From Amycolatopsis sp. 195334CR (GTDB lineage: Bacteria; Actinomycetota; Actinomycetes; Mycobacteriales; Pseudonocardiaceae), in NCBI RefSeq assembly GCF_017309385.1, contig NZ_JAFJMJ010000003.1:310001-374000 (forward strand): a DNA stretch of 64,000 bases, in the 5' to 3' direction. Below, one piece after another: positions 32,265 to 40,092 of the stretch; position 1 is the stretch's first letter, and each line of letters opens with the position of its first letter. The notes under the pieces are model-generated. The model did not search any database and was not told where the DNA came from. It was given only the letters and a program-made list of their open reading frames with translations. The position numbers and the translations under genes were made by a program.

Positions 32265-33970
32265 ACTCGTGCGTCGGCGTAGCCGACCGGACCGTAGGCG
32301 ACCTCATCGAACGGCGGGCCCGCGCGCAGGGTGACCGTCCGTGCGTGTCCGCGGTGGACGGTGACCTCAGCTATGCCCAGTTCGGGGCGTTGGTCGAGAC
32401 GATCGCCGCTCAGTTGACCCGGCGGAACCTCGTTCGCGGAGAGCTTGTCGCGGTCGCGATACCGCGCTCGGCGCTGACCGTCGCGGCCGCACTCGCGGTG
32501 TGGCGTGCCGGCGGCGCGTTCCTGCTGATTGAACCGACGTTGCCGGAGTTGCGCCGCAGCGAACTGATTCGTGACGCGGGCGTTCGACTCGTGGTGTCTC
32601 CCCCAGAACGATCCGGGGTTCTCGGTGGCGCGGTGGAGATCACCGAGAACGGTGAATGGCGCTGCCCCGCCGAGGTCGTCGAGCCAGCGGAACTGGCCTA
32701 CGTCGTCTACACCTCCGGGTCCACCGGCAAGCCCAAGGGAGTCCTCGGCCGTCATTCTTCGTTGCTGTCGGTGGTTCGCACGGGCGAGCGGCATTTCAAG
32801 GTGCGCGCGTACGACCGGGTGGCCATGCTCGCGCCGCAACATGTCGAAGCGGCGTTCTTCGAGATGTTCGCGACGCTGGCGCTCGGTGCGCACCTCTGCA
32901 TTCCCACCGAACAGCAGCGAGTACCCGGTCCCGAGCTGGATCGATTCCTGCAGCAAGAGCGGGTGAGCGTGCTGGTCGCGACGCCGTCGCGGTTGCGCGA
33001 GATGAACCCCGACCTCTTCCCCGCGCTTCGGGTCGTGATCTGCGGGGGTGAGGACCTGCCCCCGGATGTCGCCCAGCGCTGGGCTTTCGGGCGCACGCTC
33101 GTCAACAGCTACGGCGTGTCGGAAGCGACGATCGCCAGCACCTACATCGAGATCGATCCGGATAAGGCCCGGCGGATCCCGATCGGCCGGACGTGCGACG
33201 GCAGTGAGATCGTCGTGCTGGACGACGAGTTGCGCCCGGTTCCCGACGGCACTCCCGGCGAACTGTTCATCGGCGGCGACGGCGTGGCGCTGGGCTACCT
33301 GGGACGACCGGAGCTGACCGCGGAGCGATTCGTCGACGTCGGTGGCCAGCGCATGTATCGCACCGGCGACCGTGGGGTGCGCGAGGCGGACGGCCTGCTC
33401 TACTTCCTCGGCCGCAACGACGACCAGGTGCAGATCGGTGGCTTCCGGGTTGAACTCGGCGAGGTCCGCGCCGTGCTGCGGGAGCACCCCGCGGTCCGCG
33501 ACTGCGCGGTGCGCGAGGACGCCGGGAGGCTGGTGGCCCACGTCGTGGGCGACGCGAATCTCGATGTCGCGCTCATTCGACGCTGGTTGGCCGAGCGGCT
33601 TCCTTCGTACATGGTTCCGGCCTTATTCATCCCGGTCGACGACCTGCCGTTGACTTCGTGGGGCAAAGTCGATCCCACCGCGCTGACCCTGCCCACCCAG
33701 TTCAACGAGCGAAACGGCGACGGTGAAAGCCTCAGCGAAACGCAGGCCGCGCTCGGTGAGATCGCTGCCGACCTGCTCGGCCTGGAACGGTTCGACTCGG
33801 CTGACCTGCGTGCGGACCTCTTCCTGCTGGGGATGACGTCGTCGCTGATCACCCGCTTCGTGCGCCGGGTCGCCGTCGATCTTGGTACCGAGTTGAGCCC
33901 GGTGGACGTGTTCGAGCGTCCGACGGTGGCCGAACTGGCCGGAGTCGTCGACGGGAACGAGGCGGGCTGA
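32261..33970 (+). CDS. Free-standing NRPS adenylation-thiolation (A-T) didomain
   Basis: 569 residues. Adenylation core motifs: A3 YVVYTSGSTGKPKG (148-160), A5 NSYGVSEATIAS, A7 MYRTGDRG, A8 LGRNDDQVQIGGFRVELGEV, and A10 Lys469 in SWGKVD. A carrier domain follows (about 490-565) with the pantetheine site LLGMTSSL, Ser527. At the position that is normally Asp235 (GrsA numbering), which binds the alpha-amino group, I read Glu196 (HVEAAFFEMF). My by-eye pocket reading is E-A-F-V-I-G-S-I-A-K, which I cannot assign. There is no condensation domain and no MbtH gene. It probably loads an amino or other acid for modification on the carrier. ATG overlaps the flavoprotein stop by 4 bases. Confidence 0.88.
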   Translation: MNSCVGVADRTVGDLIERRARAQGDRPCVSAVDGDLSYAQFGALVETIAAQLTRRNLVRGELVAVAIPRSALTVAAALAVWRAGGAFLLIEPTLPELRRSELIRDAGVRLVVSPPERSGVLGGAVEITENGEWRCPAEVVEPAELAYVVYTSGSTGKPKGVLGRHSSLLSVVRTGERHFKVRAYDRVAMLAPQHVEAAFFEMFATLALGAHLCIPTEQQRVPGPELDRFLQQERVSVLVATPSRLREMNPDLFPALRVVICGGEDLPPDVAQRWAFGRTLVNSYGVSEATIASTYIEIDPDKARRIPIGRTCDGSEIVVLDDELRPVPDGTPGELFIGGDGVALGYLGRPELTAERFVDVGGQRMYRTGDRGVREADGLLYFLGRNDDQVQIGGFRVELGEVRAVLREHPAVRDCAVREDAGRLVAHVVGDANLDVALIRRWLAERLPSYMVPALFIPVDDLPLTSWGKVDPTALTLPTQFNERNGDGESLSETQAALGEIAADLLGLERFDSADLRADLFLLGMTSSLITRFVRRVAVDLGTELSPVDVFERPTVAELAGVVDGNEAG

Positions 33971-34755
33971 TGGCACCCGGTGCGGAAGGGCCGTGGTTCC
34001 CCCAGGTCGACCGAAGGCAGCGGCCAGCGGTCCGGCTGGTCTGCCTCGGTGCCGCCGGCACGGGAGCCTCCCAGTTCGGTGCGTGGTCAGAAGCGCTGCC
34101 CGAGTCGATCGAGGTCTGGCCGGTGCTGCTGCCTGGACGCGAGCGCCGGATTCGGGAGGAACCGCTGCGGCGGATCGACCTGATCGCCGACGAACTGCTC
34201 GCGGAGCTGGTTCGGCTGGTTGAACCAGGTGGACCGCCATGGGCCTTCCTCGGGCACAGCTTCGGGGCGCTGGTCGCCTACGAAACGGCGCGGAGGCTAC
34301 TGGACTCCACGGACCTGGCCGTGGAGGGGCTTGTCGCGTGCTCGATGCCTGCGCCGCATGTGCAGGCCGATCGGCTGCCGGTAGCCACCGACGACGATGC
34401 CGCCCTGCTCGACTGGGTCAGGACGTCCGGTGGCGTGGACGACGTGCTGCTCGGCGACGCGCGCTTCGCCCGTTGGCTGGCCGCCGACCTGCGAGCGACA
34501 TTGGACTGCCGCCGGTCGTACCGGTTGGACCGGCCGGTGAAGCTCGACTGCCCGGTGCTGGTCGCCTCCGGTGCGGATGATCCGGAGGTCGTTCCGGACG
34601 ACCTCGACGAGTGGCGGTACTGCACAACGGCCACCTTCGAACGGATCACCGTCGGGCGGGGGCACTACTTCCTGCGAAGCCATCAGGACGCGCTGCTGGA
34701 GCTGGTCCACGACCGGCTCACGCGGTGGCGCTCCGCGCGATCCAGCAGTTCCTGA
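33970..34755 (+). CDS. Type II thioesterase (alpha/beta hydrolase)
   Basis: 261 residues of the GrsT/TesA family that hydrolyses acyl groups from carrier domains. Catalytic serine in WAFLGHSFGALVAYE (about residue 96), Asp in VASGADDPEV and His in VGRGHYFLRS. The start overlaps the A-T stop by one base (TGATG). In the NikP2-type arrangement the hydrolase releases a modified amino acid from an A-T didomain; here it could do that or remove misloaded groups. Confidence 0.88.
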   Translation: MAPGAEGPWFPQVDRRQRPAVRLVCLGAAGTGASQFGAWSEALPESIEVWPVLLPGRERRIREEPLRRIDLIADELLAELVRLVEPGGPPWAFLGHSFGALVAYETARRLLDSTDLAVEGLVACSMPAPHVQADRLPVATDDDAALLDWVRTSGGVDDVLLGDARFARWLAADLRATLDCRRSYRLDRPVKLDCPVLVASGADDPEVVPDDLDEWRYCTTATFERITVGRGHYFLRSHQDALLELVHDRLTRWRSARSSSS

Positions 34756-34768
34756 AGGGAGCCGTGCC

Positions 34769-36109
34769 ATGACGCGAGAAGGATCCCGTCCCCCGGTCGC
34801 ACCGGGTGGACGGCCTGTGGTCGGGCATGCGCTGCGGCTGTTCCGGCGGCCTCTCGAATTCGTCGATCGGCAGCGGGCCTGCGGCAACGTGGTGTCGTTC
34901 CGCCTCGGCCGCGAGCCCGCGTTCCTGGTGAACAGCCCCGCCACGGTGCGCGAACTGCTCGTCGAGCACAACCAGGTGACCAAGAACGGGGTGCTCTTCG
35001 AGAAGCTCAAAGTGCTCGGCGGGGACGGGATCGGCAGTTCCTGGGGCGAACCGCACCGGCAACGGCGTCGGATGCTCGCGCCGCTGTTCACCCAGGAGCG
35101 CGTCACGGGGTACGCGAGCACGATGCGCGCGGCGGCCGAGGAGCAGACGTCGAACTGGGTGGACGGCGCGCCGCTCGAACTGGGCCGCGAGTTGAACGAG
35201 ATCGCCGCCGCGATCCTGGTCCGGTGCATGTTCTCGTCCGACGCGGGCAGCGAGACCGCTCGGGAGGCCGCTCGCTGGTTGCCGGTCGTGTTCCGTGGCG
35301 TGGGCAAGCGGGCCTACGCGCCAACCGGCCTGTTGTACGCGCTGCCCACGCGGTCCAACCGGTTGTACACGGAGGCGGGCAAGCGCGTGCACGCGCTGAT
35401 CGACGAGGTCATCGCGGTCTACCGACGAGAGGGCACGGCAGGCCGGGACATGCTGTCGGCGCTGCTCAAGGCCCGCGACCCCGAGACCGGCGAGACGCTC
35501 ACCGACCAGCAGGTGCACGACGAGGTCATGACCATGTTCTTCGTCGGCACCGAGGTCTCGTCGGCGGCGCTGGGCTGGCTGTTCCTCCAGTTGGACCGGC
35601 ACCCGAACATCGCCGACCAGGTGTACCGCGAACTCGACGACGTGCTCGGCGACCGGCCCGTCGAGTTCGACGACCTGCCGAAACTCGAGTACGTCGCGCG
35701 GGTGGTCCACGAGACGCTGCGCCTGTACCCACCGGGCTGGTTGTTTCCGCGCATCCCGACGGTCGACATCGAGGTGGGCGGCTACGCGATCCCGGCCGGC
35801 GCGAACGTGTTCTACAGCCCGTACGTGCTGCATCGCGATCCCCGGCTGTTCCCCGACCCGGACCGCTTCGACCCCGACCGGTGGTTGCCCGAGCGGACCG
35901 GGCGCGTGCCGCGCGGGGCGTTCATCCCGTACGGCGAGGGCGTGCGGGTGTGCATGGGCGGCTCGTTCGCGGCGGCGGAGATGCTGATCGTGCTCGCGGT
36001 GGTCCTCCGGCACTGGCGGCTGCCGCTGCGGCCGGGCGCGCGCGTTCGACCCGTCGCGTCGACCACGCTGCACCCCGACCACTTGCCGGTGGTGGCGCGC
36101 CGGCGCTGA
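34769..36109 (+). CDS. Cytochrome P450 (full-length)
   Basis: 446 residues. Contains HRQRRRMLAPLFT (C-helix region), I-helix FFVGTEVSSAALGW (acid present, usual Thr replaced by Val), K-helix ETLRLYPP (intact ExxR), PERF-type FDPDRWLPER, and haem loop FIPYGEGVRVCMGG. It is thus a canonical P450 of the PYGxGxRxCxG class, in contrast to the shortened one at the other end of the cluster. The ATG at 34769 follows the thioesterase by 13 bases with GAAGGGA upstream. Substrate unknown. Its stop is one base away from the stop of the convergent methyltransferase. Confidence 0.92.
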   Translation: MTREGSRPPVAPGGRPVVGHALRLFRRPLEFVDRQRACGNVVSFRLGREPAFLVNSPATVRELLVEHNQVTKNGVLFEKLKVLGGDGIGSSWGEPHRQRRRMLAPLFTQERVTGYASTMRAAAEEQTSNWVDGAPLELGRELNEIAAAILVRCMFSSDAGSETAREAARWLPVVFRGVGKRAYAPTGLLYALPTRSNRLYTEAGKRVHALIDEVIAVYRREGTAGRDMLSALLKARDPETGETLTDQQVHDEVMTMFFVGTEVSSAALGWLFLQLDRHPNIADQVYRELDDVLGDRPVEFDDLPKLEYVARVVHETLRLYPPGWLFPRIPTVDIEVGGYAIPAGANVFYSPYVLHRDPRLFPDPDRFDPDRWLPERTGRVPRGAFIPYGEGVRVCMGGSFAAAEMLIVLAVVLRHWRLPLRPGARVRPVASTTLHPDHLPVVARRR

Positions 36110-36110
36110 C

Positions 36111-36908
36111 TCAGCGTTTGCGCGCCACGACGGCGTAGTGGCCGGAGCGCTCGGGATCGGCGGCGGGCGGGCCGCCCAGTTCCGGGCGCCACTTCGCGGT
36201 GAGCACGACGCCCGGCACCACCGGCTCCAGGGCGCCCAGCAATCCGGTTATCTGCTCGGCGGACCGCAGCGTGATCGGCGCCGCGGTTTCGGCGAAATAC
36301 TCCACCGCGGCCGCCATTTCCTCCTCCATGTTCCGCGAGGTGAAATGGGTCATCGCGAGCAGACTTCCTGGGGCCACCGCATCCGCATATCTCGCAATCA
36401 GGCCTGCCGGATTACCGGAATCCGGAATGTACTGGACGACGCCGAGCAGAAAGAGCGCGATCGGGCGGCCGAAATCGAGCAGTGCGCGGGTCTCCGGGTG
36501 CGACACGACCGCCTCGGCGTCGCGGAGGTCGGCGCGCAGGACGGTCGCGTGCGGGTTGTCCGCCAGCAGGACCTCGCTGTGCGCCACCGCGATCGGGTCG
36601 TGGTCCACGTAGACCACGCGGCTCTCCCGGTTCGACTCCTGGGCGATTTCGTGCACGTTTCCCGAGGCCGGGATGCCGGAGCCGAGGTCGAGGAACTGGT
36701 GCACGCCGGACTCGACGCAGAAGCGGACCGCGCGCCGGAGGAAATGCCGGTTGAGCCTGGCCATCTCGCGAAACGGTCCCACCTTGGCGATGCGTTCGGC
36801 CAGCGCGCGGTCCTCCGGGAAGTTCAGGGAACCGCCGAGCATGTAGTCGTAAACGCGCGCCAAGGCCGGTTTCGTGACGTCGACGCCGGCTGCCGTCCAA
36901 TCCACCAT
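36111..36908 (-). CDS. SAM-dependent methyltransferase (DUF574 / Methyltransf_19 family)
   Basis: 265 residues. Members are abundant in actinomycetes, mostly without known substrate. Motifs: KPALARVYDYMLGGSLNFPE, the SAM-binding FLDLGSGIPASGNVHEIAQ, YVDHDPIAVAHSEVLL, and the DFGRPIALFLLGVVQYIPD block. The ATG at 36908 gives the standard N-terminus MVDWTAAGVDVTKPALARV. It is convergent with the NRPS-type cluster, with no terminator between, and is probably not part of it. Confidence 0.87.
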   Translation of the reverse strand: MVDWTAAGVDVTKPALARVYDYMLGGSLNFPEDRALAERIAKVGPFREMARLNRHFLRRAVRFCVESGVHQFLDLGSGIPASGNVHEIAQESNRESRVVYVDHDPIAVAHSEVLLADNPHATVLRADLRDAEAVVSHPETRALLDFGRPIALFLLGVVQYIPDSGNPAGLIARYADAVAPGSLLAMTHFTSRNMEEEMAAAVEYFAETAAPITLRSAEQITGLLGALEPVVPGVVLTAKWRPELGGPPAADPERSGHYAVVARKR

Positions 36909-37020
36909 TCGCGCACCTCTCGCCAATCCGGAAGTGAATCTCCAAATACCGGAAGCAGATTCTAAAATGACGCGGAGGGCACTCAGTAGGCCATTCGGCC
37001 GCTGATTGTAGGGTGGGCCC

Positions 37021-37836
37021 ATGGAGAGCTTGCGGTTGATCGACCAGTGGCCGGTGGAGAACGCGGCAGCGGCGGTGGTGCGCGCCGACGGCACCGTGGC
37101 CGGCCGCCACGGCGACGCGGGCCGGGAGTTCCCGCTGGCCTCGGTCACCAAGCCGCTCACCGCCTACGCGGCGCTGATCGCCATCGAAGAGGGCGTCGTC
37201 GAGCTGGACACCCCGGCCGGTCCAACCGGCGCGACCGTCCGGCACCTGCTCGCCCACACCTCCGGCCTGGCCTTCGACTCACCCAAGACCCAGGCCGAGC
37301 CGGGGAACCGCAGGATCTACTCGAACACCGGGTTCGAGCAGCTCACCGAGGTGCTGACCGAGCACTCCGGCATCCCGTTCGCCTCCTACCTGGACCAGGC
37401 GCTGTTCGAGCCGTTGGGCATGGCGAACACCCGGCTCGACGGCTCCCCCGCCGCGGGCGCCGTGTCCACCGTGGACGACATGGTCCGGTTCGCCGCCGAG
37501 GTGCAGCAGCCCAAACTGCTCGACGCGTCGACCGTGGCGGAGGCGACGTCCGTGGTGTTCCCCGGGCTGACCGGCGTGCTGCCGGGCTACGGCAACCAGA
37601 AGCCGAACGACTGGGGCCTCGGCTTCGAGATCCGCGACCACAAGAGCCCGCACTGGACGGGTTCGGCCAGCTCACCGCGCACGTTCGGCCACTTCGGGCA
37701 GTCCGGCACGTTCCTCTGGTTCGACCCGGACGCCGGGGCGGCGTGTGTCGCGCTGGCTGACCGCGCCTTCGGCCCGTGGGCGATCGAGGCGTGGCCGCCG
37801 TTCACCGACGCCGTGCTCGCGGAACTGGGCGGCTAG
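37021..37836 (+). CDS. Serine hydrolase (class C beta-lactamase fold)
   Basis: 271 residues. Active-site motifs S-x-x-K in PLASVTKPLTAYAAL, Y-x-N in IYSNTGFEQL, and H-x-G in FGHFGQSGTFLWF. There is no signal peptide, so it is cytoplasmic and more likely an esterase or peptidase than a resistance beta-lactamase. It is divergent from the methyltransferase across a 112-base gap. Its stop overlaps that of the convergent dehydrogenase. Confidence 0.85.
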   Translation: MESLRLIDQWPVENAAAAVVRADGTVAGRHGDAGREFPLASVTKPLTAYAALIAIEEGVVELDTPAGPTGATVRHLLAHTSGLAFDSPKTQAEPGNRRIYSNTGFEQLTEVLTEHSGIPFASYLDQALFEPLGMANTRLDGSPAAGAVSTVDDMVRFAAEVQQPKLLDASTVAEATSVVFPGLTGVLPGYGNQKPNDWGLGFEIRDHKSPHWTGSASSPRTFGHFGQSGTFLWFDPDAGAACVALADRAFGPWAIEAWPPFTDAVLAELGG

Positions 37837-38777
37837 GGCTCCATCACCCGGATCGGGCTGCCCGCCTGGTAGGCGGCGATGTCCTCGACGGCGTCGCCGT
37901 AGAAGATCTCGTAGACCTCGCGGGTGACGTAGCCGATGTGCGGGGTGAGCACGGCGTTGTCCAGTTCGCGGATGGGGTGGTCCGCGGCCAGCGGTTCCTC
38001 GTCGTAGACGTCGATCGCGGCCGCGCGGATCGTCTTGGCGCGGAGGGCGTCGAGCAGCGCGGTTTCGTCGATGATCGGGCCGCGCGAGGTGTTGACCAGC
38101 AGCGCGGTCGGCTTCATCAGCGCGAACTCGTCCGCGCCGACCAGGCCGCGCGACCGGTCGCTGAGCACCAGGTGCACCGACAGCACGTCCGACTGGCGGA
38201 ACAGGTCCTCCTTGTTCACCGCGGTGACACCGTGCTCGGCGGCCCGCGCCTGGGTTAGGTTCTGGCTCCAGGCGATGGTCTCCATGCCGAACGCCTGTCC
38301 GATCCGCGCGACACGGGCGCCGAGCCTGCCCAGGCCGAGCAGGCCAAGCGTCTTGCCGTGCAGGCCGGTGCCGACGGTGCGCTGCCAGCCGCCGTCGCGC
38401 ACGGACTGGAACTCGGTCGGCAGGTTCCGCGAGGCGGCGAGGATCAGCGCCCACGTGTGCTCGGCGGTCGGGTGCGCGATGTAGCCCGTGGACGACACCA
38501 CCACGCCGAGGCGGTTCGCCGCGGCCACGTCGATCGCCGCGTTCCGGCGACCGGTGCTCACCAGGAGCTTCAGGTCGGGCAAGCGGGACAGCAGCGCCTC
38601 GTCGAAGCGGGTGCGCTCGCGCATCGCCACGACCGCCTCCACCCCGGCGAGCCGCCGAACCAGTTCGTCCTGGTCGCCGATGTGCTCGGTGAACACCTCG
38701 ACCTCGGCCCCGAGTGAGTCCCAGTCGGCGAAGCTGAGCGCGACGTTCTGGTAGTCGTCCAGGATGGCGATCTTCAT
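37833..38777 (-). CDS. D-2-hydroxyacid dehydrogenase family protein
   Basis: 314 residues. NAD-binding motif LGLLGLGRLGARVARIG, the catalytic Arg in VNTSRGPIIDE, Glu in VYDEEPLAADHP and His in LTPHIGYVT. Substrate cannot be read from the sequence. The stop overlaps the serine hydrolase stop by 4 bases (convergent). Confidence 0.9.
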   Translation of the reverse strand: MKIAILDDYQNVALSFADWDSLGAEVEVFTEHIGDQDELVRRLAGVEAVVAMRERTRFDEALLSRLPDLKLLVSTGRRNAAIDVAAANRLGVVVSSTGYIAHPTAEHTWALILAASRNLPTEFQSVRDGGWQRTVGTGLHGKTLGLLGLGRLGARVARIGQAFGMETIAWSQNLTQARAAEHGVTAVNKEDLFRQSDVLSVHLVLSDRSRGLVGADEFALMKPTALLVNTSRGPIIDETALLDALRAKTIRAAAIDVYDEEPLAADHPIRELDNAVLTPHIGYVTREVYEIFYGDAVEDIAAYQAGSPIRVMEP

Positions 38778-38798
38778 GGCGGCCAGGCTAACTCCCGC

Positions 38799-40016
38799 TC
38801 AGAACCACCGGGGCACCAGCACGTCGACCCGGACCAGGCGGTGGTCGGAGGCGTCGTTCAGCCTGGCCAGCGGCGAGTCCGGCAGCGGCCAGAAGACCTC
38901 GGCCCGCCACGGGACCAGCCCGTGCGACGGCAAGACGTAGTCGACGCGGAGATTGCCGGGCGTGTTGTCCGCGAAGTCGCCGGTGTCCAGGAACGCCGGA
39001 CCGCGGTGCGTGGTGTTCGCGCCGCCCTGGTCACGCGCGGCCTGTGCGCCGCCGAGGCTGCCGGGGTGCGGGTCGATCACGCGCGGTGCGCGCAGGAGGC
39101 GCTCGATGCCGCCGTCGATGCCGTCGCCGTCGTGCTGGTCGGCGTTGTTGTCACCGGCCACGACGAAGCGGTCGCGCGGGCCGAGCCCACCCCGGCCGCC
39201 GCGGTCGTCGTAGATGTACCCGGCTTTGCCCGGGGTGACGTAGTCGGCCCAGAACCGGACCTCGTCGTGGTTCTTCGTGCCGTTGCGGTCCTCCGGTCCG
39301 TCGAAGACCGGCGGCGTCGGGTGCGACACGAGGAAGTGCACGTCCGACCCGGCGACGCGAATCGGCAGGTCCCAGTGCGATTTCGAGGACAGGCGCAGGA
39401 CGTTCAGGATCTCCGGGGAGTACCAGTCGCCCTTCGCCGGGGTGGCCGGGTCGTCGGGCAGCAGCGCGTCGGGCATGTCGACCCAGCGGAACCGCTGGAA
39501 CGTCCGCGCGGCGGCGATGTCGATCGGGTACTTCGACAGCACGAGCATGCCGTACTGGCCTTCGAAGGTGCCGAACCCGTGGGCGTCGTTGCCGCCCTCG
39601 ACCTTGCCGTTCCGGTCCAGGTCGAACCCGGTGGGCACACCCGTGTTGGCCGGCGCGGTGAAGGCGTACGGGTAGTCGATCGGCGCGGCACCGTTCTGGC
39701 CGACGCCCAGGTAGTTCTTCCGGAACAGGTCGGCCGCCGCGTTGCCGGGGACGTAGTCGAACTCGTTGACCAGCAGCACGTCGGGGCGGTTGCGCTGGAT
39801 GACCTCGGCGGCCTCGCGGGCCTGCGCGTTGTCCGGGGTGGACAGGTCGGCCACGAGCTGGCCGGCCTGCGCGCGGTTCAGCGACGCGTTGAACGTGGCG
39901 AACCGGACGCTCTTCGACGCGCTGGCCTCCGCTGCCGGGGTGGCCGCCGGAGTGGTCGCGGCGACCAACGCGGCCACCGCGAGCACGGACGTCAGGAACC
40001 ACCTGGATCGCTGCAT
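38799..40016 (-). CDS. Secreted endonuclease/exonuclease/phosphatase-family protein
   Basis: 405 residues. A signal peptide is visible (WFLTSVLAVAALVAATTPA) after MQRSR; the ATG at 40016 has a GGGAGG about 8 bases upstream. The EEP fold shows VRFATFNASLNR, VLLVNEFDYV, VAGDNNADQHDGD, and ASDHRLVRVDVLV (catalytic Asp-His). Related secreted proteins act on DNA, phosphodiesters or sphingolipids; substrate here unknown. Confidence 0.85.
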   Translation of the reverse strand: MQRSRWFLTSVLAVAALVAATTPAATPAAEASASKSVRFATFNASLNRAQAGQLVADLSTPDNAQAREAAEVIQRNRPDVLLVNEFDYVPGNAAADLFRKNYLGVGQNGAAPIDYPYAFTAPANTGVPTGFDLDRNGKVEGGNDAHGFGTFEGQYGMLVLSKYPIDIAAARTFQRFRWVDMPDALLPDDPATPAKGDWYSPEILNVLRLSSKSHWDLPIRVAGSDVHFLVSHPTPPVFDGPEDRNGTKNHDEVRFWADYVTPGKAGYIYDDRGGRGGLGPRDRFVVAGDNNADQHDGDGIDGGIERLLRAPRVIDPHPGSLGGAQAARDQGGANTTHRGPAFLDTGDFADNTPGNLRVDYVLPSHGLVPWRAEVFWPLPDSPLARLNDASDHRLVRVDVLVPRWF

Positions 40017-40092
40017 GTGTTCTACCTCCCGGGTCGGCGTCACCCTAGGCGAACACGACCGGGTGAAACAGAACCCGGGAGGTGAACACTCG

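Noticed and set aside
36111..38777. DUF574 methyltransferase, serine hydrolase and hydroxyacid dehydrogenase as members of the NRPS-type cluster
   Set aside because: They are convergent or divergent rather than in the operon, and belong to families common outside such clusters. A link cannot be excluded.
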